Shown piece after piece: positions 55,757-64,000 of a DNA stretch of 64,000 bases; the stretch's first letter is position 1; each line of letters opens with the position of its first letter. The notes beneath the pieces were generated by a model. The model was not told where the DNA came from. It saw nothing but the letters and a program-made list of their open reading frames with translations, and made no database searches. This stretch comes from Psychromarinibacter sediminicola (GTDB lineage Bacteria > Pseudomonadota > Alphaproteobacteria > Rhodobacterales > Rhodobacteraceae): contig NZ_JARGYC010000010.1 in the NCBI RefSeq assembly GCF_029168335.1, forward strand, positions 23,738 through 87,737, given 5' to 3'. The position numbers were made by a program, and so were the translations under genes.

Positions 55757-56313
55757 TGCCGGGACCGCTCGCCGATCTCGACCTGCAGGCGATGCTCGCG
55801 CGTGAAGACGCCGCCGCGGCCCTCTTCGCCGAGTTGCGCGAGGGACTGGTGCGCGATGCCGGCTGCCGGTTCCTGACCGCGTCGGTCTACGACCTGGAGC
55901 GTATGCGCTCGCGCCGGGTCTATACCGATGACGCCGAGATCTACGGCCTCGGCAACTTCAAGCGGGTCGACGAGAACCGCTACTTCGACACCGTGATCCG
56001 CGGCGCGCAGCCCTTTTTCAGCACAACGATCGAGGAGATCGCCGAGGTCTTCTTCGACTGGGAGAAGATCCGCCGCATGGGCTTCGAGTCCAACCTGAAC
56101 ATCCCGGCGGTCGCGGATGGCCGCGTGATCGGCACCGCCAACCTGCTGGCCGAGAAAGGCCATTTCGACGCAAGGCGCGTGGCGCGCGCGATGGAATGGC
56201 AGCCGGTCGTCACGCTCTGTTTCCTCCTTCTGACCCTGCGCGACCCCGAGACCGCGACTTTTCACCCTGGCCACCGCCTGACGCACGCCGCCGAGCCGGC
56301 TGTCGAGGGCTGA
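55756..56313 (+). CDS. GAF domain protein
   Basis: A 185-residue protein with one GAF-like small-molecule-binding fold over most of its length (RFLTASVYDLERMRSRRVYT, YFDTVIRGAQPFFS, GFESNLNIPAVADGRVIGTANLL). There is no DNA-binding or enzymatic output domain. ATG at 55756 overlaps the amidohydrolase stop, so it belongs to the operon. It may sense or sequester the pathway substrate or act as a lyase-type accessory; function not known. Confidence 0.75.
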   Translation: MPGPLADLDLQAMLAREDAAAALFAELREGLVRDAGCRFLTASVYDLERMRSRRVYTDDAEIYGLGNFKRVDENRYFDTVIRGAQPFFSTTIEEIAEVFFDWEKIRRMGFESNLNIPAVADGRVIGTANLLAEKGHFDARRVARAMEWQPVVTLCFLLLTLRDPETATFHPGHRLTHAAEPAVEG

Positions 56314-56381
56314 CGGCCCAACACCGAAGAACGAGAGAGCTCGCAAATCCAACCGATGCATCCAACACGGGAGTCCCTGAG

Positions 56382-57377
56382 ATGACAATGCTGAAACGTG
56401 CCGCACTGCTCGCCGCCGCCCTGGCGCCCACCGCCGCCATGGCGCAGGACGACGGGCTGAACATCGCCTTCCTCGCCGCCTCCAGCCAGAACGGCTTCAA
56501 CCAGGCGGTCTATGCCGGTATCGAGGCCGCCGCGGCCGACTACGACAACGTCACCACCGAGATCTTCGACGGCGAATTCTCGGCGCAGGTTCAGTTCAGC
56601 CAGGTCGAGGATCTGGTCGCGGGCGGCCGTTTCGACGCGCTGATCGTCACCCCGAACGACACGGTCGGTATCGCCACCGCGCTGGAGCAGGCGACCGCCG
56701 CCGGTGTTCCGGTTGCCGCCACCCTGTTCCCGATCGGCCCGGACCTGAGCCAGATGGAGCCGCAGGTCGACGGGCTGGTCACCACCGTGGCCGCCGACCC
56801 CTCGATCGGCGCACGCATCCAGGCCGAGGCGGTCGTCGAGCATTGCGAGGGGATCGACCCGTGCAGGGTGGTCGTGCTGATCGGCCAGCTGGTCTTCCCG
56901 TTCGACAACCTGCGCTACGAGACCTTCCAGGAGGTCCTGGGCGAGCATGACAATATCGAGATCGTCGCCACCGGCGAGGGCAACTACAGCCCGGAAGAGT
57001 CGCTCGTCGCGATGCAGGACATCCTGCAGGCGAACCCGGATATCGACGTGGTCCTGTCCAACGCCGACCAGCACCTGATGGGCGCCGAGATCGCGCTGGA
57101 CGATGCCGGCATCGACGTGAGCGACGTCTACCTGATCGGGGGTGGCCTGAACCAGATCACCGTCGATGGCATCCGCCAGGGGCTCTACGACGCCTCCCTG
57201 GCACAGTTCCCCGCCTCGATGGGCGCGGCCGCGCTCGACGCCGTCGTCGGTCATCTGCGCGGCGAGGAGGTGCCGACCTGGATCAACGAGCGCGAACTGC
57301 GCGAGGACGTGCCGGCGATCGTCGACCGGGAATGGCTCGAGGCGCATCCGGATTTCGAAGCCGAATGGCAGGGCTAA
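56382..57377 (+). CDS. Periplasmic sugar-binding-like protein (RbsB family)
   Basis: A 331-residue binding protein with signal peptide (MTMLKRAALLAAALAPTAAM, cut near AMA-QDD) and the Peripla_BP_4 fold (NIAFLAASSQNGFNQAVYAG start, then DALIVTPNDTVGIATALEQ). GGGAG precedes the ATG. It opens a second ribose-class ABC system in this window. Given the pathway genes around it, the ligand may not be a sugar. A stem-loop follows the stop. Confidence 0.92.
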   Translation: MTMLKRAALLAAALAPTAAMAQDDGLNIAFLAASSQNGFNQAVYAGIEAAAADYDNVTTEIFDGEFSAQVQFSQVEDLVAGGRFDALIVTPNDTVGIATALEQATAAGVPVAATLFPIGPDLSQMEPQVDGLVTTVAADPSIGARIQAEAVVEHCEGIDPCRVVVLIGQLVFPFDNLRYETFQEVLGEHDNIEIVATGEGNYSPEESLVAMQDILQANPDIDVVLSNADQHLMGAEIALDDAGIDVSDVYLIGGGLNQITVDGIRQGLYDASLAQFPASMGAAALDAVVGHLRGEEVPTWINERELREDVPAIVDREWLEAHPDFEAEWQG

Positions 57378-57398
57378 TCCGCCGATGCTGACGAATGA

Positions 57399-57422
57399 GG
57401 CGGCGGCGTCCGCGCCGCCGCC
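57399..57422 (+). promoter_or_regulatory. Stem-loop downstream of the binding-protein gene
   Basis: GGCGGCGGCG (57399-57408) and CGCCGCCGCC (57413-57422) form a perfect 10-bp stem with a TCCG loop, 22 bp after the binding-protein stop and before the ATPase gene. No T-run. Same arrangement as after the other two binding-protein genes of this window. Confidence 0.6.
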
Positions 57423-57447
57423 GGCCAGAGGCAAGGAAAGTAGGCCC

Positions 57448-58992
57448 ATGTCCGAGCCAGATATCGCCGTCCGAGTGCGGGGCGTGGCCAAGAGCTTCGG
57501 AAAGACGCGCATCCTGAACGACATCACCATCGACTTTGCCCGGGGCGAAGTTCACGCCCTGGTCGGCGAGAACGGCGCCGGCAAGTCGAGCGTCGGCAAG
57601 ATCATCGGCGGCTACTATTCCGCCGACGAAGGCACGGTCGAGATCTTCGGCGAGCCGGTCACGCGCTTCACCCCGCATGACGCGCTCGGCCGGGGTATCG
57701 CGATGATCCACCAGGAGCTGCAGCTCGTCCCCGAACTGACCGTCTGCCAGAACGTGTTCCTGGGCAAGGAATCCAATCGCGCGAGCTTTCTCGCACGCGG
57801 CGACCGCGCGCGCTTCGAGGAGCTCGAGCGCACCTGCGGGTTCTCGCTGAATCCCGACGCCAAGGTGGCGACGTTGCGCATCGCAGAGCGCCAGAAGGTC
57901 GAGATCATGCGCGCCATCGCCCGCGAGGCGCAGATCATCATCATGGACGAGCCCACCTCGTCGCTGACCGAGGACGAGGCCGACCGCCTGCACGCGCTGA
58001 TCGGGCGGCTGAAGGAACAGGGTGTCACGGTCATCTATGTCAGCCACTTCCTCGAGCACATCCTCGCCAATTGCGACCGGGTCACGGTCATGCGGGACGG
58101 GCGGGTCATCCGGACCGATCCGACCGCGGGCGAGACCAAGCAGAGCCTGGTCGACTCCATGCTGGGCGAGGCCGCCGAAATCAGCTGGCCGGAGCTTCCG
58201 CCTCGCCCCCTTCCGTCGGTCGCGCCAGTGGCCGAGATGCGCGATGTCTCGACCGATACGGGCCTGTCCGGCATTTCGCTCGAAGTGCGGCCGGGCGAGA
58301 TCGTCGGCCTGATCGGCCTGGTCGGCGCCGGCCGGACCGAGCTTGGCCGTGCGATGTTCGGGGCCGACCCGATCACGTCGGGCCACTATGCCATCGAAGG
58401 CGTTCGGCAGGAGCGTCTCTCGACCCACCGGGCGGTCGAGAACGGGGTCGCGCTGGTGCCCGAGGACCGGCGCAAGCAGGGCTTGGTCCTGACCCAGACC
58501 ACCCGCCCGAACATCAGCCTGGCGACGCTGAGCGAGATCAGCCGCATGGGCTTCACCCAGCCTCGCAAGGAACGGCGCCGCGCGCAGGCGATCATCGACC
58601 ACTTCGGGATCGTCCCGAACCGGGTCGACGGCGACGTGGCGTTCTATTCCGGCGGCAACCAGCAGAAGGTGCTGTTGGCCAAGTGGGCCGTCGCGCGCCC
58701 CAAGCTTCTGATCCTCGACGAGCCCAGCCGCGGCGTCGATATCGGCGCGCGCCGCCGCATCCATGAATTCGTCGTCGAGATGGCCGCCTCCGGCATCGGC
58801 GTGGTGCTGATCTCCTCCGAGCTGGAGGAAGTCATCGCCCTGTCCCATCGAGGTTACCTGATGAGCGAAGGGCGCATCTTCGGCGAGGTCGACACCCGCG
58901 GCCTGACCGTCGAGGCCGCGCTCAACCGTATCTTCGCACAACAAGGCGGTGAGCACATGCTGGCGCCGCAACAGCAGGAGGCTGCTCAATGA
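57448..58992 (+). CDS. Sugar-class ABC transporter ATP-binding protein (RbsA-like)
   Basis: A 514-residue double ATPase. First domain: Walker A GENGAGKSS, signature-region RIAERQKVEIMRAIA, Walker B IIMDEPTSSL. Second domain: GLVGAGRTELG, SGGNQQKVLLAKW and LILDEPSRGVDIGARR. ATG at 57448 was chosen over upstream in-frame codons that fall in the binding-protein gene. It overlaps the permease by 4 bp and powers uptake together with it. Confidence 0.95.
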   Translation: MSEPDIAVRVRGVAKSFGKTRILNDITIDFARGEVHALVGENGAGKSSVGKIIGGYYSADEGTVEIFGEPVTRFTPHDALGRGIAMIHQELQLVPELTVCQNVFLGKESNRASFLARGDRARFEELERTCGFSLNPDAKVATLRIAERQKVEIMRAIAREAQIIIMDEPTSSLTEDEADRLHALIGRLKEQGVTVIYVSHFLEHILANCDRVTVMRDGRVIRTDPTAGETKQSLVDSMLGEAAEISWPELPPRPLPSVAPVAEMRDVSTDTGLSGISLEVRPGEIVGLIGLVGAGRTELGRAMFGADPITSGHYAIEGVRQERLSTHRAVENGVALVPEDRRKQGLVLTQTTRPNISLATLSEISRMGFTQPRKERRRAQAIIDHFGIVPNRVDGDVAFYSGGNQQKVLLAKWAVARPKLLILDEPSRGVDIGARRRIHEFVVEMAASGIGVVLISSELEEVIALSHRGYLMSEGRIFGEVDTRGLTVEAALNRIFAQQGGEHMLAPQQQEAAQ

Positions 58993-59963
58993 CCGATACT
59001 CCGAACCAGAGCGCGACCGGCTCGCGCATCGACACCGGCCGGGTGCTCGACTTCGCCCGCGAATATGGCGTGCTCATCATCATCGGAATGCTGCTCGTCG
59101 GGCTGAGCTTTGCCTCGGACAGCTTCTTCACCGCCCGCAACCTGCTGAATATCCTGAACCAGAGCGCGCCGCTGGCGATCATCGCCTGTGCGCTGACGCT
59201 GGTGATCATCGGCGGCGGTTTCGATCTGTCGACCGGTGCGATCTTCGGGGTCGCCTCGGTCACGGCGGGCTGGCTTGCGGTCAATTTCGATCCCTACCTC
59301 GCGATCCTGGCGGGGCCGGCGCTCGGCTTTCTGCTCGGCGCGATCAACGGGGCGATCATCACCGGGTTCGGCGTTCATTCCTTCCTGGTGACGCTCGCCA
59401 CCGGCCTCGTCTATCGCGGCCTTGCGATCCTGATCACGGACGGGTCGTTGATCCCGGTGCGGATCGAGGAGTTCTCGTGGCTGGGCCGCGAGCGGATCGG
59501 GTTGGTCAACGTCGCGGTGATCGTGCTGCTGCTTTTCGGGGCTGCGATGACGCTGCTGCTCAACGGGACCACCTTCGGCCGCAAGGTCTTTGCCGTCGGC
59601 GGCAACGAAGAAGCGGCGCTGCTGTCGGGGATCCGCACGAACCGCATCAAGATCCTGACCTTCTGCCTTACCGGCATGGCCGCCGGGCTGGCCGGCGTGA
59701 TCTCGGTCTCGCGGATATCCATGGCCGAACCGCAGGCCGGGACCGGGATGGAGCTTGAGGCCATCGCGTCGGTGATCCTCGGCGGCACCTCGATCCTTGG
59801 GGGATCCGGCGCGGTCTGGCGCTCGGTCTCGGGCGTTCTGCTGATCGCGCTTATCGGGAACGGCTTCAACATCCTGAACGTCAACCCGTTCTTCAAGGAC
59901 CTGACGACCGGCGTGATCATCGTGATCGCCGTGGCGCTCGCTGCGTCCGCCCGGCGCCGCTGA
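58989..59963 (+). CDS. Sugar-class ABC transporter permease (RbsC-like)
   Basis: A 324-residue BPD_transp_2 permease with IIGGGFDLSTGAIFGVASV and SVILGGTSILGGSGAV motifs and about ten hydrophobic helices. Only one permease gene is found here, so the pore is probably a homodimer, unlike the transporter at 988-2977. It ends 98 bp before hyuA. Confidence 0.94.
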   Translation: MTDTPNQSATGSRIDTGRVLDFAREYGVLIIIGMLLVGLSFASDSFFTARNLLNILNQSAPLAIIACALTLVIIGGGFDLSTGAIFGVASVTAGWLAVNFDPYLAILAGPALGFLLGAINGAIITGFGVHSFLVTLATGLVYRGLAILITDGSLIPVRIEEFSWLGRERIGLVNVAVIVLLLFGAAMTLLLNGTTFGRKVFAVGGNEEAALLSGIRTNRIKILTFCLTGMAAGLAGVISVSRISMAEPQAGTGMELEAIASVILGGTSILGGSGAVWRSVSGVLLIALIGNGFNILNVNPFFKDLTTGVIIVIAVALAASARRR

Positions 59964-59970
59964 CGCCGCC

Positions 59971-59991
59971 CGCCGCGCCGGGGACGCGGCG
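59971..59991 (+). promoter_or_regulatory. Stem-loop between permease and hyuA
   Basis: CGCCGCG (59971-59977) and CGCGGCG (59985-59991) can pair around a 7-nt loop just after the permease stop. No T-run; it may set a lower transcript level for hyuAB or protect the upstream mRNA. Confidence 0.4.
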
Positions 59992-60061
59992 CATACCCTT
60001 TGGGCCTGGAGCGGCGGATCGCGCCGCCCCGCGGGCCGCCTGCATCCTTCGAGAGGACAAG

Positions 60062-62131
60062 ATGACCGAGAAGATCACACGTGTATCAACCGATGTCGGC
60101 GGGACGTTCACCGATATGGTCTATTTCGAGACCGACGTGGCCAGCGGTACTCAGACGGTCCGTACCGGCAAGTCCGACACCACTCCGCCGGACTTCGAGC
60201 AGGGCGTCCTGGACGTGATGCGCAAGGGCGGGGTCGAGATCGACGCGGTGGACTTCTTCGCTCACGGCACGACCGTGGTCATCAACGCCCTGACCGAGCG
60301 CAAGGGGGCGAAGGTGGGCCTGATCACGACCAAGGGGTTCCGGGACTCGCTGGAGATCGGGCGCGGCAACCGGCCCGACTTCTTCAATCTGCTGTACGAA
60401 AAGCCCGCCCCCTTCGTCGAGCGCTACCTGCGTCGCGAGGTTCCGGGCCGGATGGACTATACCGGCGCCGAGTTGCAGCCGCTCGACGTGAGCGGGCTGG
60501 ACGAGATCGTTGCCGATTTCCGCGCCGAGGGGATCGAGGCGGTCGCGGTCTGCCTGCTGCATGCCTATGCCAACCCGGCGCACGAAAAGGCGCTCGTGGA
60601 CGAGATCCGCAAACGGTGGCCGGAGGCGACCGTCGTGGCCTCGCACCAGATAACCCGGGAATGGCGCGAATACGAGCGGACGAATACCACCGTGCTGTCC
60701 GCCTATGTGCAGCCCCGGGCCGAGCGGTATCTCGAAAAGCTCGAGACCGGCCTGACCGATCAGGGCTATCGCGGCCACATGTTCATCATGCAGTCGAATT
60801 GCGGAGTGGACTCGGTTTCGGCCACCAAGGCGGTTCCGATCACCATGGTGGAGAGCGGGCCCGCCTCCGGCTTCTGGGGCGCCGCCGAACTGGGGCGCAT
60901 CATCGACGAGCCGAACGTGCTCGCCCTGGACATCGGCGGGACAACGGCGAAATGCTCGCTGATCGAGGACGGCAAGGTCGCGATCAAGACCGACTACTGG
61001 ATCGAGCGGAACGGCCGGTCGGCCGGCTACCCGATCATGGTCCCCGTGGTGGACCTGGTCGAGATCGGCAATGGCGGCGGCTCGATTGCCTGGGTCGACG
61101 ATTTCGGCAAGCTGCATGTCGGCCCGCAATCGGCCGGCGCCTCGCCCGGACCGGCCGCATACGGCCGCGGCGGGACCGAGGCGACGACGACCGACGCGAA
61201 CCTGGTCCTCGGCCGGATCAACCGCGACTACTTCTGCGGCGGCACGGTCGAGGCCGATACCGAGGCGATGGATGCGGCCCTCGGCCGTCTGGCCGCCGGG
61301 CTGGGCCAGACCACCGAGGAGGCCGCGCGCGGCATCGTTCGCATCGCCAACTCCAACATGGTGAATGCGCTCAAGCTGGTTTCGGTCAACCGCGGCTACG
61401 ACCCTCGCGACTTCGCCCTCGTCGTGTTCGGCGGCGGCGGCCCGATGCACGGCGTCGCACTGGGGCAGGAGCTGGGCGTCAGGAAGGTGGTAGTGCCGCG
61501 GGGCGCCCCCGTCTTCTCGGCCTGGGGCATGATGATGTCCGACCTGCGGCGCGACTACTTCGTCACACGCCTGATGGAAGCCGACGACAAGGCGGGCCTG
61601 AACGAGCTGTTGCATCACACCATGGAGCAGGCGCTGGACGAGTTCGAACGCGAGGGCCTGGCCCGCGACAAGGTCTCGCTGCGTCCACTGATCGGCTGCC
61701 GCTACCAGAACCAGGAATTCGGAGTCGAGGTGCCGATCGCCCCCGAGGCGGTCGGCGACGCCGGGCTCGCGGCGATGATCCGGGACTTCCACGACATCTA
61801 CGAGCGGGAATACACCTACCGCCTCGATGCCGGGGTGGAGATCACCGGCATCCACCTGATCGCCTCCTCGGAGGTCGGCAAGCTGGAGCTGGTGCGGCTG
61901 CCGCGCACCGGCCGCGACGTGGCCGAGGCGGTGAAGGGCAAGCGCGACGTCGACTATGCGACCGAGGGTCGGCACGAGGCGACGATCTACGACGCCGAGA
62001 AGTTCGAGCCGGGCATGACCTTCGACGGGCCGGCCATCGTCGAGGATCCGGGCACCACCGTCGTCGTTCATCCGGGCAACCGCGTCTCGATCGACGATTA
62101 CGGCAATATCCACATCAACATCCGGGGCTGA
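60062..62131 (+). CDS. hyuA: Hydantoinase/oxoprolinase subunit A (HyuA)
   Basis: A 689-residue ATP-dependent ring-opening subunit of the actin-like ATPase superfamily. It has STDVGGTFTDMVYF at the start, LALDIGGTTAKCSLIEDGK in the middle and GNGGGSIAWVD, as usual for HyuA and 5-oxoprolinase. With HyuB it hydrolyses five-membered cyclic amides (hydantoins, 5-oxoproline) at the cost of ATP. GAGAGGAC precedes the ATG. It lies 3 bp before hyuB. The real substrate here is unknown; a cyclic proline or hydroxyproline derivative would match the neighbours. Confidence 0.93.
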   Translation: MTEKITRVSTDVGGTFTDMVYFETDVASGTQTVRTGKSDTTPPDFEQGVLDVMRKGGVEIDAVDFFAHGTTVVINALTERKGAKVGLITTKGFRDSLEIGRGNRPDFFNLLYEKPAPFVERYLRREVPGRMDYTGAELQPLDVSGLDEIVADFRAEGIEAVAVCLLHAYANPAHEKALVDEIRKRWPEATVVASHQITREWREYERTNTTVLSAYVQPRAERYLEKLETGLTDQGYRGHMFIMQSNCGVDSVSATKAVPITMVESGPASGFWGAAELGRIIDEPNVLALDIGGTTAKCSLIEDGKVAIKTDYWIERNGRSAGYPIMVPVVDLVEIGNGGGSIAWVDDFGKLHVGPQSAGASPGPAAYGRGGTEATTTDANLVLGRINRDYFCGGTVEADTEAMDAALGRLAAGLGQTTEEAARGIVRIANSNMVNALKLVSVNRGYDPRDFALVVFGGGGPMHGVALGQELGVRKVVVPRGAPVFSAWGMMMSDLRRDYFVTRLMEADDKAGLNELLHHTMEQALDEFEREGLARDKVSLRPLIGCRYQNQEFGVEVPIAPEAVGDAGLAAMIRDFHDIYEREYTYRLDAGVEITGIHLIASSEVGKLELVRLPRTGRDVAEAVKGKRDVDYATEGRHEATIYDAEKFEPGMTFDGPAIVEDPGTTVVVHPGNRVSIDDYGNIHINIRG

Positions 62132-62134
62132 GAC

Positions 62135-63802
62135 ATGGACCAGACGACGATTACCCACGACCCGGTCACCTTCGACATCATCCAGAGTGCCCTTGAGGCG
62201 GTCGCCGACGAGATGTTCGTCGCGCAGCGCAAGGCCTCGATGAGCGCGATCATCTACGAGGTGCTGGACCTGTCGACCTCGATCCTCGACCGTAACGGCG
62301 AGATCGCCGCCTCCGGTGCCGGAATCCCGGCCTTCATCGGCGTGCTCGACAAGGCGATCAAGGGGATCCTGAACAAGTTTCCGATGGACACGATCCGCCC
62401 TGGCGACGTGTTCGCCTCGAACGACCCTTACTTCGGCGGGGTCACGCACCTGAACGACATGGTGCTCGCCGCCCCGGTCTTTCACGAGGGGCGGCTTGTC
62501 GCCTGGGTCGCCAACATCGCCCACTGGAACGACGTCGGCGGCAGCGTCCCCGGCTCGATGTCGGCGGAGGCGACCGAGATCTTTCAGGAAGGTGTACGGA
62601 TCCCCGCCCTGCGCCTCTTCGACGAGGGCCGCGAGAACTCGGCCGTGTTCGACATCCTGTACACGAACACCCGGCTGCCGGATTTCCTGCGCGGCGATCT
62701 CTGGGCCGGGATCGCCGGCCTGCGCATCGGCGAGCGCCGGGTGCTGGAGCTGGTGGACAAGTACGGCGGCGACACCTTCGAAGCGGCGATCGCGGATTAC
62801 ATGGACCTGGGCGAGCGGCGCGCCCGCGCCGCGCTCAGGGCGCTGCCGCCCGGCACCTACGACTTCGAGGAGGAGCAGGACAGCGGCGACATCCACAAGG
62901 TCTCGCTGACCATCACCGGCGACGCGTTCGTCGTCGACCTGCAGGACAATCCGCGGCAGAAGGGCTCCTCGAACGCCTCCCGCGAGGGGACCGAGATCGC
63001 GGTGCAACTCGCCTTCAAGGCATTCACCGATCCCGAGGCGCCGGGGAACGGCGGCTTCTTCCGGCCGCTGCGTGTGGTCACGAAGCCGGGCACGCTGTTC
63101 CATGTCGAGGCGCCGGGCGCGCTGGGCTACTACTCCGAGGTCGAGGTGCGTCTGTTCGACATGCTGCTGCGCGCGCTCGCCTCCTACTTTCCGGGCGTGG
63201 TCCCGGCGGGCAACTTCGCCTCGATCTGCGGCACGGTCGTCGGCGGGCCGCATCCCGACACCGGGCGGCACTATACCATCGTCGAGCCTCAGGTCGGCGG
63301 CTGGGGCGCCTGGGAGGGGCATGACGGCCCCTCGGGCCAGTTCTCGGGCTTTCACGGCGAAACCTTCAACTGCCCCGCCGAGGTGGCCGAGGCACGCTAC
63401 GGCCTGACCGTCGACCAGATCGCGCTCAACGCCGCGCCGGGCGGCGAGGGACAATGGCGCGGCGGCAAGGGGATCGACGTGCACTACCGGGTTCGGGCCG
63501 ACCACAACTTCCTGTCAGCCGGCTACACGCGCGCGCGCCTGCCGCCCTGGGGGATCGAGGGCGGGCTCGACGGCTCGTGCAACTATGTCGAGCTTCGCCG
63601 TACCGACGGGCGCACCGAGCGCTATGCCTTCGCCACCAATGTCGAGGTGAATACCGGCGACGTGATCCGCGTGGTCACCGGTGTCGGCGGCGGCTACGGC
63701 GACCCGAGGAAGCGCTCGAAGGAGGCCATCGCCCGCGACATCCGCAATGGCTACCTGACGCCCGAGCGGGCTGCCGAGGTCTACGGCTACGTCCAGGATT
63801 GA
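62135..63802 (+). CDS. hyuB: Hydantoinase/oxoprolinase subunit B (HyuB)
   Basis: A 555-residue partner of HyuA. Family parts: FDIIQSALEAVADEMFVAQRK, DVFASNDPYFGGVTHLNDMV, NIAHWNDVGGSVPGSM, and the C-terminal GVGGGYGDPRKRS with DIRNGYLTPERAAEVYG. It appears complete. The right-hand IS6 element begins 4 bp after its stop, so any further gene of the operon has been cut off. Confidence 0.94.
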   Translation: MDQTTITHDPVTFDIIQSALEAVADEMFVAQRKASMSAIIYEVLDLSTSILDRNGEIAASGAGIPAFIGVLDKAIKGILNKFPMDTIRPGDVFASNDPYFGGVTHLNDMVLAAPVFHEGRLVAWVANIAHWNDVGGSVPGSMSAEATEIFQEGVRIPALRLFDEGRENSAVFDILYTNTRLPDFLRGDLWAGIAGLRIGERRVLELVDKYGGDTFEAAIADYMDLGERRARAALRALPPGTYDFEEEQDSGDIHKVSLTITGDAFVVDLQDNPRQKGSSNASREGTEIAVQLAFKAFTDPEAPGNGGFFRPLRVVTKPGTLFHVEAPGALGYYSEVEVRLFDMLLRALASYFPGVVPAGNFASICGTVVGGPHPDTGRHYTIVEPQVGGWGAWEGHDGPSGQFSGFHGETFNCPAEVAEARYGLTVDQIALNAAPGGEGQWRGGKGIDVHYRVRADHNFLSAGYTRARLPPWGIEGGLDGSCNYVELRRTDGRTERYAFATNVEVNTGDVIRVVTGVGGGYGDPRKRSKEAIARDIRNGYLTPERAAEVYGYVQD

Positions 63803-63806
63803 ATAC

Positions 63807-64000
63807 GGTGCTGGCAGAGGGATTCCAACTCGTCTCAGCTTGGACAGTGATGTTGTCCCTTATACCGCGCAGAGACCGCGCCACTCTGCGAGAGCAGCGG
63901 CACGGTTCTTCTTGTAGTTTGCTCGGGAGTAGAAGCTGCGCTCCGAGTTGAAATGGTTGCTGACCGAGGTGTGGACGGAGACGAATTTCTGCAATGTTCG
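63807..64000 (-). mobile_element. IS6-family insertion sequence, right copy (cut by window end)
   Basis: Begins with the terminal repeat GGTGCTGGCAGAGGGATTC, close to that of the copy at 47037, and continues collinear with it to the window end. It has the same orientation as the left copy. The two copies differ at scattered positions, so they are related but not identical. Confidence 0.85.
63860..64000 (-). CDS. IS6-family transposase (C-terminal 46 residues, rest beyond window)
   Basis: The minus-strand frame ending at 63860 reads RTLQKFVSVHTSVSNHFNSE and closes with KKNRAAALAEWRGLCAV, the conserved end of IS6 transposases. Whether the rest is intact, unlike the frameshifted left copy, cannot be seen. 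Confidence 0.85.
   Translation of the reverse strand, partial: RTLQKFVSVHTSVSNHFNSERSFYSRANYKKNRAAALAEWRGLCAV

Overview
The window is GC-rich, densely packed alphaproteobacterial DNA. Its hydrogenase genes run in the order known from Rhodobacter capsulatus (hupTUV-hypF-hupSLC-DFGHJK-hypAB-hupR-hypCDE). Together with abundant binding-protein transporters and a Rhodobacterales-looking intergenic repeat, this points to the Rhodobacterales (roseobacter/Rhodobacter-Paracoccus group). That placement is an inference; no rRNA or tRNA gene was seen.

Region 1 (1-14,725) is a sugar- or polyol-type catabolic locus. A ribose-class ABC transporter (binding protein, two permeases, one ATPase cut by the window edge) and a short-chain dehydrogenase (SDR) are read leftwards. 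They are divergent from a regulator that joins a winged helix to a solute-binding domain. Rightwards of the regulator follow a second SDR, an M24 peptidase-like protein, a TPP-dependent 2-oxoacid/acetoin-type dehydrogenase (E1alpha, E1beta, and E2 split over two genes) and an aldehyde dehydrogenase. Two 13-bp palindromes lie 21 bp apart between the divergent units.

Region 2 (14,858-34,155) is a complete uptake [NiFe] hydrogenase cluster, all on the minus strand. It holds a membrane-bound enzyme (HupSLC) whose small subunit has the six-cysteine signature of oxygen-tolerant enzymes, the H2-sensing HupUV with kinase HupT and regulator HupR, and a full maturation set. An unlisted 55-codon gene lies between hupL and hupC.

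Region 3 (34,229-41,516) holds a two-gene operon of unknown purpose, an ATP-grasp ligase and a protein with a papain-like Gln/Cys/His/Asn arrangement. It is followed by a Pqi-type MCE lipid-transport operon in which PqiA is split into two genes.

Region 4 (41,517-47,852) has transposase debris, a TRAP transporter, and a GntR regulator fused in frame to an Ldh_2-family dehydrogenase. It ends in a degenerate IS6-family element inserted into an older IS6 remnant.

Region 5 (47,853-63,806) is catabolic cargo bounded by two IS6-family copies in the same orientation. It contains a twice-frameshifted tctA with tctB, then genes resembling hydroxyproline catabolism: a DapA-family lyase, a GntR regulator, a D-amino-acid oxidase and a two-cysteine 4-hydroxyproline epimerase. 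An Xaa-Pro-like amidohydrolase, a GAF protein, a second ribose-class ABC transporter and HyuA/HyuB hydantoinase/oxoprolinase subunits follow. The set could import and degrade a proline- or hydroxyproline-containing (perhaps cyclic) compound; this is an inference from gene content.
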